A stretch of 64,000 nucleotides of DNA. Source: Turnera subulata (Eukaryota > Streptophyta > Magnoliopsida > Malpighiales > Passifloraceae). Under the pieces are notes generated by a model. That model was not told where the DNA came from. It saw nothing but the letters and a program-made list of their open reading frames with translations, and made no database searches. Of the stretch, positions 35,445-50,434 are shown piece by piece; the first letter of the stretch is position 1; each line of letters starts with the position of its first letter. The stretch spans positions 129,312 through 193,311 of the forward strand of contig JAKUCV010002480.1 of NCBI GenBank assembly GCA_028386065.3, given 5' to 3'. A program made the translations under genes and the position numbers.

Positions 35445-37560
35445 TCACAGTATTAATCACCCACCCCACCACCCAACTTACCACTAGTAGTGTATTACTT
35501 GGGTAACAGTACTAATCCGTCAGTTATACATAATATGATAGTATATCTTCTAATTCTAATACGAAAGACCTGTTAGTTAGAAATAGTTAAAATTGAAAAA
35601 AAAAGAAACAAAATATTTCTCTTCTTTTTACTTTTTCTCGAGTTGTTAGTGATTGAACAAGGAGAAAGAAGTGAGAAAAAGAGAGAATGATGGCGCGCTC
35701 AAGCAAGAACATTAAAAAGGACAGGCACGTATGTAGCATGAAACAATTCTCTTTCAAAAATTTTGCAAATAAGAAGAAATAAACAAAAAGGTCCCGCTAC
35801 GGGCAGGCTGCCCGATCACACTGCTCACGGGCAGCCCAGACTCACTGTAACACACCAAACTATTTGTGGCGTGACGTAGTGCTTTCTTCGCCTCAGTGAC
35901 CGCACCACCGCCGTTGGATCCCAAACCTCAACACCGTCAAACAATAACACGTGTACTACCCATCCAGAAGTGGCCCAGTAGGTTTTCAACACGATCTTTT
36001 CCATGTACTTCCTTACCTGACACGACTGTGGTCCTCCCTTCCTTCCTCTTCTTTTATTCTTATTTTATTTTATTATTTTTGGTGTCCTAATATCTATCTC
36101 TACTAGTACAAACTATAGTAGTATATAGTAGATTTGAATTCGACAAAAAAAAATATAGTAGATTTGAAAAATCTCCCTCTTTCCACTTTAAATTTTTCAT
36201 TTATGATTTTTCTCTTTTATGTGGGGGTTGGGATATTTCTCCCATCTAAGGGAACACGTGGCCGGATCGTCGAATACGAGATTGGTGAAAGCGCATTCTT
36301 TTTTGTAAAAAATTCTAAGCTTTTATTCCTCCGGGCTCGTGGTGGCCCAATCACGCTCTGTTACGTATCAGCTCGTGACGTTGACATAATGGACCCCAGT
36401 TGAGTCCACATCGTTGACGCTTATAGAATATCTGCAACCCATCTCTTCAAAATTTCCCACTCCACGTGTCAAGATCACACCCCGCCTCTCCCTCTCTAAC
36501 CTTTCCCTTGGGGGAGGACACGTACTATCTCCCGCTCAAGTCGATTTTTTTTCGTGTTTCATTTTCTTGAAGTTAAACCGAAAAATTTTGGAGAGATTAG
36601 TAGTAGTACTAGTAACAGTAGTAGTAATAATCAGGGTGGGGCCCTGGGAGTAAATATTTTTTCCCAGCTTTGGCCCCATGATTTCAGGTAGGCACTCACT
36701 AGGCTAGGCAGCGGGAAATACGATCCACTGGAGGCAAAGATTCTTAGTACACGTGGAAGGAAACAAGTGGAAAACGTGTGCTCCGACAGATAGGACGCTA
36801 ATGTAGGGGTTGGGGGTGGGGACCGCAGATGAATGACCAAAGCCGTAGCGATGTCTCCACGTATAAAATCCTTCTGGCAAAAAGGGTTGTTCTATTTTTC
36901 CATTTTTCCGGTGCTTGAAGTTGACAGGAGGCAAAACATAATGCCACGTGACAAACAAGGGCATCCAATCATCAATGCATAAACTGGGATAGGTAGTAAA
37001 ACTAAAAATATAGAAAAGGGAAAGAAGAAAGAGAAGGTTGAAGAAGTAACCTAAGTACTTAACCATGGGTTACATAGTTTGCCAATTTGGAGAAACTCGG
37101 GTTACACTATGTTAGTACTACGTTAGCTCTGTCCCCTCTGTCTTTCCATCTTTAGAATTGAAACCCTACCCAACCAAACCAAACCAAACCAAATCAGACC
37201 AAACCAGACCAGAGCAGAGCAGACCATACGCAACTCTAACCAATATTACTCTTTTTCCAAAGGACGCAAGAGCGGGAGTGCTGTGTTTTCTTTGAAACTA
37301 TGATACGTCAAAGGAGCACACGTGGCAAGGGGAGAAGCAACGCTTGGTGGGTTTTTGAGGAGAGGGAAAGGGGGGAAAAAGGGATACGTGGGTTGAATGG
37401 AAAGGACACGTTTAGGGAGAGCAGTGACTCGTGGAAGGTTTGGTACTCTAGGTGTGAAGCACATAGAATCGAGAGAAGGTTGCTACGTGGTGGGTGGACG
37501 TTAAACTTTGTACTTTTGGGTCCTGTGAAGGGGTGCGGCGTGGATAGGGAGTAGTACTGG
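35445..37560 (-). promoter_or_regulatory. upstream region of PP2CA with clustered ABRE/G-box motifs
   Basis: ACGTG-core motifs occur at about 35947 (ACACGTGTAC), 36255 (CACGTGGC), 36472 (CCACGTGTC), 36750 (CACGTGG), 36774 (ACGTGTG), 36943 (GCCACGTGAC), 37318 (ACACGTGGC), 37385 (TACGTGGG) and 37483 (CTACGTGG). ABRE pairs of this type bind AREB/ABF bZIP factors. No other gene lies between this stretch and the PP2CA start, so these sites plausibly drive ABA and drought induction. The region also has a CCAAA-rich run near 37165-37210. Confidence 0.55.
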
Positions 37561-37737
37561 TACTACTAATGCTACTCCATTAACCATGTTAGGCAAAGAA
37601 AAGTGTTGCTGGTTTTGAATTGGGAAGCGCGCGCGTAGCTTTCATGGCCTTGGTTGTGTAACATTTGGCGTTTTGACGTGAGGATGCATGTCAAGGAAAG
37701 AGGCGCTGTTAAAAGCGACGGGCACAAAAGTGGGTTT

Positions 37738-38420
37738 TAGTTATGGCAACGGGGCGGAGAATGTGCTCGTAGAGGAATCCCCGCCTCATCCCCGTGACTT
37801 AAAACTCTCCTCATCCCCATCCCCATCCCCATCCCCCGTTGCGGAGGGAATTTTATCCCCATCCCCGCTCCCCGCAATCCCACCGATCCCCGCGGATCCC
37901 CACGACTCAAATTATACATTTTAAATTTTCATCACTTTAAAACTTGAAAATTTGAAATTTAGCTCCAAGCAATTACAAAATACATATTAATACTAGTATC
38001 ATTACAAAATATATATTATTATCTAAAACTATATATTACCACCAAAAGATTCAAATCCAATCAAACCCTAGAAAGGAAAATAAAATAAAATAAGTGAATT
38101 GAAGTGAACTTATAGTTTATATTATATTATCTTTTTACCTTTTTTCTGTTTTATACTTGAACAAAATGGATAAAAACCCAAACTTGAAATATATATATAT
38201 TTGTATATGGAGTAATTAGAAGGATAAAATCGTTACTTAATATTTTTGCGGATCCCCGCGGGGCGGGTACTATGATCCCCATCCCCATCCTCAAATTAGT
38301 CTCAGGTTGAAAATCCTCCCCATTCCCATCCCCACGGGTCCATAATCGCCTCCATCCCCGTCCCCACAGCGGGGAATCCTCGCGGATCCCGCGACAATGG
38401 GGATTTTTGCCATCCCTAGT
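37738..38420. mobile_element. probable non-autonomous hAT-like repeat with CCCCATCCCC-rich ends
   Basis: The left end reads TAGTTATGGCAACGGGGCGG. The right end, reverse-complemented, reads TAGGGATGGCAAAAATCCCC, so both ends share TAG..ATGGCAA. Subterminal regions are full of GATCCCC and CCCCATCCCC repeats in mirror arrangement, and the core is AT-rich. Flanking GTTTT stretches could be part of a duplication, but the exact boundary is unclear. Confidence 0.55.
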
Positions 38421-39940
38421 TTTAGAGGTTGACACATTAACAGGTTAAGAAGTACTACGTGGGTATCTGGCAACTGAAGAAAGGGTTTCAAAAAAATTTA
38501 TACAGTGTATAATAACATGTACTAGTGTATAGTAATATTTTCGTGGGGGGTTAAGCGGTGTTTTTTGTCGCGAAAATAATTAAACAATACTTATTTGCTA
38601 CGCCTACTAGTACTACATGGATCCCTACCACGCCTCATACGGGTAAGATCCTTCTCGAATTCGTTTAGGTTAGTTAGGTCTCTTTACCTGTTCTAACTTT
38701 CAAAAGAGGCATGAACAGTCAATTTCAACTTACTTATTCAGAGGATATGATCGCACACGCTGATCAATTCATCGAATATATCTGTCGTTTTGAAGTATTA
38801 GTATAATAATATATTTGAGCAATCGGTTCACGTTAATACGATATATTTAGCATCAAGAGTGTGGTATTTCCTAGGTGCCTGTGTCCTGCAGAAGATCTGC
38901 AAATGCCATGAAGAGGTTTCCTTGAACAGTGAGCAGCGGTGTTTATTTTTCGTGAAGCCGACAAGTTAGTACCGGACAGACCGGCCACCTCATGGAAATG
39001 AGCCATCACCGGCCGCACCGCCTGTTCCGCCACTCCAAATATCCCAAGTATTGTACTTATCGGAAGCCAGTTAGGAAGAGATAGGAATGAAATTTATGAG
39101 ACTTCCATGAATTTCATAAAAATAAATATTTTTATCGCGTTAGTTATCCGGCTTATAATAAGCAGTTTTTTTTTTAGAATTATAATAAGCGTTTCTTTAG
39201 CGTTGGGTTTGCTTTATTTTTTTAAGGAGTTTTCTCGTTTTATAAGACCTATTCACTCTAGCCATGGGGTTTTTGGATGTTGACTTTGTAATAGGTTTAG
39301 ATGGTTTTCTATTTTACTTGTTTCAGGTGTTGAGGACTCGTACTTTGGTTTGTTGAATGATATGAATCTGCCCCTTTCATCTAAAAGAAAGACCTATTCA
39401 CTCTCAGCAGATGATCGCTGATCCTTTTGAATTTTTCGATAATAATAATTTCTAACCACGAAATAGCAGGAAGATTGGATGAGTAGTATCACTACCACCA
39501 CCAATTCATCCTAAAACTTTTTATTTGAACGTTAATGCATCCTTATAGACAAAGTTTGCAGAATATGCACTTTCAGGTGCTACAATTACCACCATACAGA
39601 CGGAATGCAGCTAGTATAAGCAATTTAGACTCCCAAAGAGTTGGGAAAGGACAAGAGTTGTATGAATCATCAGCACTGAGTGATAGAAGGGATATTCCCA
39701 GAAAGTCGCTTAGAGCGCTCAACTTTTGACGCTCCTTGTAAATCAGCTTCTGAAGGGATCCCATTTAGAAACCCTGCATTAAAATCAAGGACCTTCTCCT
39801 TTAGTCGTCTTTAAGAAATCATGACATAGGCAAGAAATCCATCCCTATTTTGTTGAAATTCGGGGGATGCACGAAAGTTTAGAGATAGCACCACGCTCAA
39901 TGTCAAGAAGAGGAGAAACTGATTAGATGATTCAATAGAG
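38421..39940. other. intergenic DNA, no supported gene
   Basis: Mixed AT-rich sequence with only short, unrecognised frames. I found no repeat boundaries in it. Confidence 0.5.
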
Positions 39941-39949
39941 CATCGGCTA

Positions 39950-40270
39950 CCTCTTCAGGCATGCCGTGCCATCAAAATCTCTTCCTTTCGAGCAGGCACT
40001 AGCTACGAAACGGAAGATATTGTCGATAAATAGAAGTACGCTTTGTTTATTAACATCTCGGAAATATTCCGCCATCGTTAAGGCAGTTAAACCCACTCTC
40101 ATACGGGCGCCCGGACCCCGCGGATCTGTAACGCTTATAATAGTGTTGCGAAAACTTGCTTGAACATGAATAACCCCCTTTGCTATTTTCCGTACTCTTT
40201 TACGTACAGCAATACGTCGCCTAGTAGAGAAGCAACCTTTATTACCACTACAATATATATGACGCAAATT
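39950..40270 (-). pseudogene. nuclear plastid-DNA chimera: rps11 fragment fused to atpB fragment
   Basis: One minus-strand frame first reads [18 protein letters not shown] and [11 protein letters not shown], matching the N-terminal part of plastid ribosomal protein S11. It then reads [20 protein letters not shown] and [11 protein letters not shown], matching an internal piece of plastid ATP synthase beta. The switch falls at about 40,105-40,120 in a GC-rich spot. These genes are not adjacent in standard plastid genomes, so two plastid pieces were joined on or before nuclear insertion. Neither part is complete. It is a pseudogene even though the combined frame is open for 106 codons. Confidence 0.75.
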
Positions 40271-40299
40271 CTATGGTGGGCTTGGCCCCCCTTGCTCCC

Positions 40300-42509
40300 C
40301 CCAAATCCGACCCTGGCTCTTATTCATTGGCCTAACCTCCACAGCGGGAACAACTTGAACTTCAGCTTTAATAGTTGTTCTTTAAACATTGACAACATCA
40401 GTAAGTACAAGAGAAGCTGCCTCATCAGAAGTAACCTCATGGTAACTTCTCCGAAGGCCACCTCATTTCCTTTCTTGAAGCGAGATGCTTTGCGCTGCAA
40501 GCTTGTGCTTCAAGGTAACAACTGGAATGGGAGCCGCATCCTGGATAGCAATCCCGCTAGTACCTTTGCGTTGTTTCCTTCTACTCAAAGCCAATGCAAC
40601 AACAAGGTCCTCGTAAAGGCCTGAGTATGGAAATCGAGACTTCAAACCAGACCACCTACATACCAAAGTTGCAAAATCACTCAAACAACTCTCAAGAGCT
40701 ATAAACAAGAATTGATAGCAACAACTACTGTTATAATAAACAAGATTGCTCACTGGAATCCGAGGAGATAAAACTCACTCCAAGGATGATTTCAGTGATC
40801 ACACTCTTGACATGCATCTCCTTCATCGCTGAAATACGGTGCAACATATGTTGATCCACCAAAGACAATTGTAGTTCAGAATTGAACCAATTTGTGTTGG
40901 GAGCACAGTCTTGGAAACACCACCTTGAGTGAAACTTTCTCCCCAAGACTCATGCATTCCTAGTAAGATCACAATTGGCACCTGGAATTCCTATAAATAA
41001 GACCCACATCACGCATATTGAGTACTGATTATCATTTTCTCTCTCTCTCTATTGCATAATTCCTACTTAGGCGGATACGTTTTTGACTTGAACGCCGGAA
41101 TATCCCCAGAGTCACAAACCCTAGATTTCTCGGCTCAGTTTATTTTGTTTTGCAAGTTACTCTAGGTCTTAATTGGGTGACACATAGAGGGATAATTGCC
41201 ACCATCATAAAAAAAATCATCTACTCAATATAATGAATAAAAACTTTCATCCTTGTGATTATGGTTCAATTCTCATTTTTATTATTATTTTGCGAGTGAT
41301 TATAATGAAAATCTTAGAGAGTTATAGGGACTAAAACAAATTTTTAAGAACTATAGGGACTAAAAATACATAAAAATAACGGATGGAGAAATACTCAAGG
41401 ACTCTATTCGGACACTTGGGACACTTAAGTAGCGTTATAGGACTCAGAAGATGGTTGTGTCAACTCCCCCTCAACACTTCCCTTCTCCCAAAAGTTTCTA
41501 CTGGATTTGCTTCTAAGAATCTATATCACCTCACTTTGTGGTATATTCTTCACCAAGTTTCGGTTATCCTTTTGTTTATATCTACAATGATTTCCTTACA
41601 TGATCATGTCGTTTTTAATTTTGTAATTGTTAGGAGTCTTCATCCTTTTGTAATTTTCAGCCTTCTACCACCACCATGTACTAAAATTTCATTAATAAAA
41701 ACTAGATTTATAAAAAAAAAAAAAAGTGTTGCTTTTATATGAACGGCTATCATTTATAGACAAGAACTGCTATCATTTGGTTATGCCCTCAGTTATTTCA
41801 TAAATTCATACCATGACTATCATTGGAGTACCAACTTGTAAAATGTGACTGAGAAACCTACAACTGGACCCCGTTTAAAAGAGCATTCAACAGAGGAGAG
41901 CAACTGCATGATCTTCTCATTGTGATTCTGAGATTTCGATTGTGGCAATAAAAGCAAAACTGGGGTGAAACCAACCATTTAGCATGAAAACAAGTCCCGT
42001 CGACTTTGCTAGCAGAGATTTCTATATGTTGGCGTTCAAAGTTCAAACCAGGTACACTGACTCAGAGCAAATAGCAGGAGAAACAGCAATTACGTAAGCA
42101 AATGATATTAGTCGCAGCCTGGGAAATTAAAGGCATTAAGCAACATAAAAACTCCTTTTCCTTGACAGAATCATTGTAAAAGCAACATAGAAACACATAG
42201 TATATTTTTCTTCCAGTATGCCTAACTGCATCCCTCCTCACCCCCCATAGCTCATAAACTTCACATCTATGGGACGAAATGAATTGTCCTGAAATCTTTC
42301 TGCAGGATTCAGAATCAGCAAAAAACATAGTCCTGAACAAGCATCTGCAGCAAAAATAAAGAGCTGATTTTGGTTGAACACTTACCAATCAATTCATCTT
42401 ATTTATGAGGACTTAACAAAATACAGCGGCAACATAGATACAATCTAAAATAAGTTCTCTTACAAAATGGATTATAAAAATTGAAAATCTATGGCCCCCA
42501 TCCAAAGGT
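40300..42509. other. intergenic DNA plus 3' flank of the first dehydrogenase gene
   Basis: A minus-strand frame at 40463-40753 (RRKQRKGTSGIAIQDAAPIP) looks more protein-like than its surroundings but matches nothing I recognise. At about 41,050-41,180 a segment resembles a decayed LTR related to the one near 8,440-8,620. The rest, to 42,509, probably includes the 3' untranslated region of the next gene. Confidence 0.4.
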
Positions 42510-44221
<1,712 letters not shown>

Positions 44222-46097
44222 CGCTTACTCTTGCTTTGTTTCCAACTGCTACTAAACCCACTCTACTAACCAATCCAATTACAATTAATATATAAGATGA
44301 AATGAAAGCAAGAGGATATATAGATCGGGCGGGCGGAGACTTTGACGTCAAAGGCGATGACTTGTACTGGGGACAGATATTGGAAAACTTGCCAGTGGAT
44401 TCTTTTGACTTTGCAATTAATTAAGCAAACGCAACACAACACAACCACCACGCAATATCATCCACTGGTTGGATTGGATCCTTCCTTACCTTTTACGCAC
44501 CCGGGTCTTCTTGTCATTCAGAGTAGGTCTTCGAACCCGAACCCGAATTGCAAAGTCTTAAATGAAGAAAGAAATATCTGACATGAGAAGGGGCCCATCT
44601 CCCACATTTACGTTTGAAAAGTATTCATAATATCTGATCATAATCATATGTGTATTTTCGTCTCTGCACAGACCCACTACGTGACGTCTGGTGGTGAAGA
44701 GTGACGACTCTTACCATATACCAAGTGTTTTTGGTCATCAAGATTTTTTGTAGTATGAAAATAGAAAAGACTATAAATTAAAAAACCAAACTATAGAGTA
44801 GTATGAAGCCAAATCATATTACATAAGACTTAAAAATCTGCTGCGGTGTTTGTTGATTTCCCCATCACAACAACAAATTTGAAATTCCCAAGAAAGACTG
44901 AACTTTTGAGCTTTGTCCGGGATTCTGCATAACAGAAGAGAAAACAAATCTTCTGTTGCCAACTTAAAACTGCTTGAGGACAAAACACATCTTAACTGAA
45001 ACCAACGGACTTAATGGTGAAATCTCTTTTTCAAGTGCAAAAAATTGGAACAGTGTATTAAAAGGCTTCAACGTTCATGTCTGATGATGATTATACATTA
45101 TGGTTTGGTGATAGTGTGATACAAATAACTTCAAGCAAAAGACGTTTAAACAGTTGCACAGAAACAATTTTTTCCTCTCTTTGAGAAACATTTTACTTTT
45201 CGGTTACATCGAACACAACACGATTTGTTTTTGATCGAATCAGAAGACGACATCTGTGACTCTTCACACGTAATTTCGACTTTTTCTTCAATGCCAAGCT
45301 AATTTGAAAATTTTATGAAAAAGAGGAATTTCTTAAAAATCAATAATGTATTAAGAATTTCGTAGAAAAGGGTGCAAAAAATACGGCTTCAATTCATAAA
45401 TTTGACAGCTAATCCTTGATATTGTCTTCAAAAATTATGTATAATGTATATATATTTATAGACTACATATCTGTAATGTATCTATTTATATGTATGATGT
45501 ATAATGTATATATTTATACACTACATATAATGGAACCAAGCCTAGTCCATTTGTATACCTAGAATTTCTAAGAGATGAACCTTAGTTGTAAGCCGCCATG
45601 GGTTAGTTATAAAACCTGGTCCATACACTCCGATCCACAATAGATATACAAGCCCACTAGACTTTGGCCTCATCCATTTCTAACAAACAACTTAGTTTAC
45701 ATGCTTAGAGAAGGAATGAGATTCTTCATGGAATCCATCCATTGCAAATGATAGGAATTAACCTGAATCAATATCATGCCATACATGTCAGCAAGAGATA
45801 TCTTGTACTATTTACTTCTTAGTAGTGGCATCCCAACATAACATACATCGTAAACTCCAAGGCAATAATTGATATCGAGATCTCGTGTTAAGGACACTGA
45901 CACTGAAATCCTTTATTGCTAATAAGCCCAACAACGGTTGGTAGCAAGAGATACTTAACAAGAGGGTTGCGTTATTTCTGGCAATATTCAACTTTAGAAC
46001 AGCTCCGAAATTTGGAAAGAGAGAAATCTTCCAAGCAAAGCTACAATGATGGCCATATAGAGAGATATGGTATTTGGTACTAATGTCCAGGTCATGT
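44222..46097. other. intergenic spacer between dehydrogenase copies 1 and 2
   Basis: It holds the promoter side of copy 1 and the 3' flank of copy 2. A diverged local duplication of a TGTATAATGTATATAT stretch lies at 45430-45535. No gene is supported. Confidence 0.55.
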
Positions 46098-48418
46098 TCA
46101 AGGTAAGAAAAAACCATTCACAGTGAATCCTCCATCAACAACAATGGTCTGCCCAGTTATGTATGAGGATGCAGGCATGCATAGAAATGCAACAGAGCTG
46201 GCGACTTCCTCAGGTTCTCCAGGGCGTTCCATAGGGGTTCGCTTCTTGACCTCATTCAAGAATTTTTCATCATTCAGAACCTAAAAGTAATCAGGAAATA
46301 CACAGCATTGTCAATATCTTTCTTTTTGTATTGCAAATTCAGAACAACACACTATTTGCAGATCTTAATCTTATCTGGATCAAGATTCATCTTACAACTA
46401 ATTATAGAGGGAGAGATGTACCCTCACTTGAATAATAGGTACTGCTCGTTTTCATTAAGAACCCGAATGGCGTAAGTGTGGTTGATGTTAAAGATAATTC
46501 CTTCAATTGAATTGAAAAACTACTCTTTTGAGAAATGAAGAAGGCATTATAAGGAGGATTCATTTGCACATGTAACTTTTCTTAAAGTAATTCAAATTAA
46601 TTTCCTCGAACTCGAAGTGACATAACGCATCAAGGGACTTTGCTCTGGCCTCATTATAGGGAATCAATCAAGAAAGACTTGCTTCAAAGCTATTGTCCAA
46701 AAGAACAAATGCCATGTATATGGCTTGACACGATGGAATTAATGTACGACCCTAACCACTCTTGCAGTTGAAACATATATAGTCACTTGGTGAAAGATTA
46801 AACAGACAAACAGACTACCCAACCTAAGTTCCAACAAAAATCTACCTCTGCTGTACAGTACTGGTGAACTATGAATATGAAGAATCAAACAGCAGAAACA
46901 TTTGATTGACATGCATAATATGTTTGCAGGATTAAATACAGGAACCATAATTTGAAAACGGATATATGCAAAGGAAAATAGCAGGTCAGTGCGTCTTACA
47001 GGCTCATTCAGTGGCGTGACAATGAACCAAGGTGCTACAGAGTTAACCCTTATGTTGTCTTTAGCCCACTCGCATGCCAAATTCTTGGCAAGTTGGTTCA
47101 TTGCTCCTGCACGAATAAAAATATTAAAGATCACATCAGTTGAAATATCTGCTAAATCAAGACAGCATCAAGTGCTCAAAAGAATGAAACTGGAAAAGAA
47201 TTACAAGTGCATGCCTTTGGTGGATGCATAGATAGAATATCCATTCATTATGGACACCACCCCACAGACGGATGACATATAAATAATGGTTCCAGCTCCA
47301 GAGGCTCTCAAAAGAGGATGGCTCAGCTGGGACAGATGGTAAGCAGATTCTAAATTTGTACCCACGATATACGCGAAATCCTCTGCTGTGTAATCTACGG
47401 TCGGCTTCCATAAATTCACCCCAACATTGTTTACCTGGATCAATTGTAAAGTTGGTCAATAAAAAATATAGAACCATAAATCCTCATGATAAATATTAGA
47501 GCAACCTAAGTTAATTATACTTGAGGTAAACTTTAGGTTACAATATTAATATCTTGTTTTTAAAATAAACAATCTCATTATCCACTAATACAGTACCTTA
47601 GTCCGAGGATAAGTTTAGGAAAAAAAAAAAACTTATCCAGAGAAGATAAAGTTAATTATTCCTCAACTGTCGACTTTCCTTTCTGACTGAAAGTTCCCTA
47701 CTACAACACCTTAGTATCATCAATTCCGGAAGTGAGTTTATGACTTCCAAGTAGTTCATCATTTGTATACAGAGAACAGAAGAGACAGAAAAGCAGGGTA
47801 TTGAGTAAGGCTTACAAGGATGTTAAGTTTTCCACCAAATAGAGACGAAACTTCCTTGATTAGGTTCTCCCTTTCAGCTCTAGACGAAACATCACAAGCT
47901 GATCCAGTAACTTGATAACCCTTTTCCTTCCATTGGCGCACACATTCATCGACCTGCTCTTGCTTTCTTGCACATGTATGCACTATTGCTCCTAGTGATG
48001 CCAGTTCTTCCACTACAGCATATCTGATGGAGGCAGCATGTAATTAACCAAGAACCCACATGGTCATTACAGCAAAATTAATTAGTAAAGGGAAAAGAAC
48101 AAAACTTTCTTTAGATTAGAATGAATATTGACGACATTGCTGTTTTCATATTTTCTCGTACGCATTAAAAAAAAAAAAAAAAACATCAAACGCATATCAG
48201 GGCAATTTCCAAGCCATATAATTCTGATGATCGCTTTGAAATTAATGTTAAAAAGACGGAACCACAAAAACGAAGGGCAACTAGCATCAAGGAAAAAAAC
48301 AGAGAGAGACATAGAGAGAGGAGAAATGAATATACCCAATTCCTTTGGTTCCACCAGTGACAAGAGCAGTCATTCCCTGCAGCGACCATCTCTTGTGCTT
48401 GTCACTTGGGAGAGCCAT
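46098..48418 (-). CDS. tropinone reductase-like short-chain dehydrogenase, copy 2
   Basis: Five exons (48418-48336, 48023-47816, 47434-47215, 47106-47000, 46280-46098) join to 266 aa. Exon phases match copy 1. Key residues are [12 protein letters not shown] for the cofactor, Asn in GTNLESAYH, Ser in IYMSSVCG, and Tyr-x-x-x-Lys in IYASTK. The ending is [15 protein letters not shown]. The third intron starts GCATGC where the other copies have GT, so it is a GC-AG intron if spliced at the homologous site. The gene seems intact otherwise. Substrate unknown. Confidence 0.9.
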
Positions 48419-49327
48419 CTTAACTGGTTGATCTTTTGTCTTTACAAGACCGGTACCTTAATTTTTTCGACTGTACAAAGCTGCTTCACTAGCAAGAGAG
48501 ATACAGAGTGGTGCTATAAATGGATGCAAAGTGTCACTATTTAAAGTGGGAGAAGAGGGAGGGCATTTGATATTGTACTTGTATAAATTGTGTGGAGAAT
48601 GGATAATCCAATGGAAGATGTGCGGCTCCTAACAAAAACAAACCATTAATTTTAGTTGACCAAACATAACCAAAAAAGTCCCAGCAAGTTTCTTTTGGCT
48701 AGCTAGCTTTCTTCATGGTAATTGCCAAAAAAGCTTTTTTCATGGTATACTGCTGCTCCATTCTCGAAAATTAGTAATTTTCAGATTCCGCGTAATTCAT
48801 ATTGCACACTCCATGTATACGAAATGAATCCAAATTGAGAGCCTTAGTTAAGGAACTGTAAACTCTTTACCACTCAGGCAACACTATTAGTGAGTGAGTG
48901 ATAAACAATTCTTTTTTTTTTTTAATCAAGATAAACAATTCTTTTTTAACATACTAGACAATTCTTTTTTTCTTTTTCTTTGAACGAAAATAATTTTCTT
49001 TTTTGAACAATGCAAGACAAAGAATTACTCCTCTCTTTTTTTCGACTATTGTGTCATAACTGTCTCAGATGGCAATGCTACCACCCATTTAGTGATAAAA
49101 AAATATTTATTAAGAGAAAACCTGTTATCTATCTAATTAGAAAAAGGAGAAAGTATAAAACTGTTTTACTAGATGAGTTTCCGCCTCTCCTATGTTTTCC
49201 GGCAGTGTCTGTAATAACCTGACTCATGTGAATGCAAGTAAGTTCATTTTAAAAAAAAAAAAAAGTGTAACCTACATGTGCATTGTTACCAATAGATAAA
49301 AAGACTTTTTCTTTATCGTGAAAAAAA
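48419..49327. other. intergenic DNA upstream of dehydrogenase copy 2
   Basis: AT-rich, with T-rich runs near 48,910-48,990. It probably includes the copy 2 promoter. No further gene is visible. Confidence 0.5.
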
Positions 49328-49845
49328 TGTTGGGCAAAACTACAAAAGATTCGCGAAAAATAAAAGGAGACACAAAGAATTTAACTTGCTTCGGCCTTAA
49401 TCTTGCCTACATCCACGATCTTCAAAACTTCCACTAATATAAAAATATTAGTCTTACAAAGAGAGATAGTATCCCACAAATAGTATTTTCTAAGAATACC
49501 CCAAAAGTATTTTCTCACTATTTTGTCATTCACTAAATAAGAGGGACTATTTTGTCACTTCAAACTTCTTTTTCCTAAAAATAGAAGGACTAAATTTTCT
49601 TTCTCTCTCCCTCTCTCTTTCTCTCTCACTTTCTTCTCTTCTCTGTGTATTCTTCTCTTCTGTGAGTTGTGTGTTATCTTAGGCCATGGATTTCATGCCT
49701 TTATATAGGCATAATTCTCCATTTTCCTTCAACAATTACTGCACCTAACTTCCTAACTTTCTTCTTCTTTTTCTTCTTGTCAAAAATACGGTGCCTAACC
49801 TGCCTAACTTCTTTAACCAAAAATTCAGCCCACACATACCTAACA
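49328..49845 (-). repeat. 3' LTR of the gag-only copia element
   Basis: 518 bp, nearly the same as 51310-51834. It contains TATATAGGCATAATTCTCC-like promoter wording and a CT-rich run. Confidence 0.9.
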
Positions 49846-50089
49846 ACCTCCACCTTGAGCTGAATTTTACTAAGTATTCTTCATAATTTTATCTTCTTGA
49901 CCCATATCTGCTTCAGTATTCTACATGCTGGTGTATGGCTACCTTCACTGCTACACGTCATCATTGCAAAACCAACCTTCCTCTTGTTGGATGCAACAAT
50001 ATTCTGCTTTCTGCCTGCACCGCATAAGTCTCAACCTCTGTATTATTTTTCACTGCCCTTTTCAATTAACCTATAAAGATTCTTCTCCA

Positions 50090-50434
50090 TCAATTCCCCT
50101 TCATAATTACCAAGGCGCCTTTTGTAACCTTCAAAACTCCACCTCGAGAAGAAAAGCCACATCCTCTCGAATCAAGTCTACCAAGGGAAATTAAATTTCT
50201 TCCAAGCTCTAGCACGTGTCTCACATCACCAAATGTCTTCACAAAACCATCATGCATCTTTATCTTCACACTACCAATACCATAAATTTTAAATTCATGA
50301 TTATCTGCCAAAACTACTGACTCTCCATTACTGCAAGGCTTGTAACTACTAAACCACTCCTTATTTATACAAATATGAAATGAACAGGCAGAATCTAAAA
50401 TCCATAAATCATCAGTCTGATCATCTTTATTTTC
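50090..50434 (-). pseudogene. truncated copia protease of the gag-only element
   Basis: After an in-frame TAA the frame reads DDLWILDSACSFHI, where DSA occupies the DSG/DTG catalytic position of copia aspartic proteases. It continues with FKIYGIGSVKIKMHDG, DVRHVLELGRNLISLGRL and GGVLKVTKGAL, the usual stretch before the integrase. It stops there and the integrase is missing. Confidence 0.8.

Noticed and set aside
38833..39033. 66-codon minus frame starting MAEQAVRPVM
   Set aside because: Short, unmatched and isolated, with no promoter or splice support.
40463..40753. 96-codon minus frame with RRKQRKGTSGIAIQDAAPIP
   Set aside because: Part of it reads like a real protein, but I cannot name a family, the first half looks noncoding, and no exon structure could be built.
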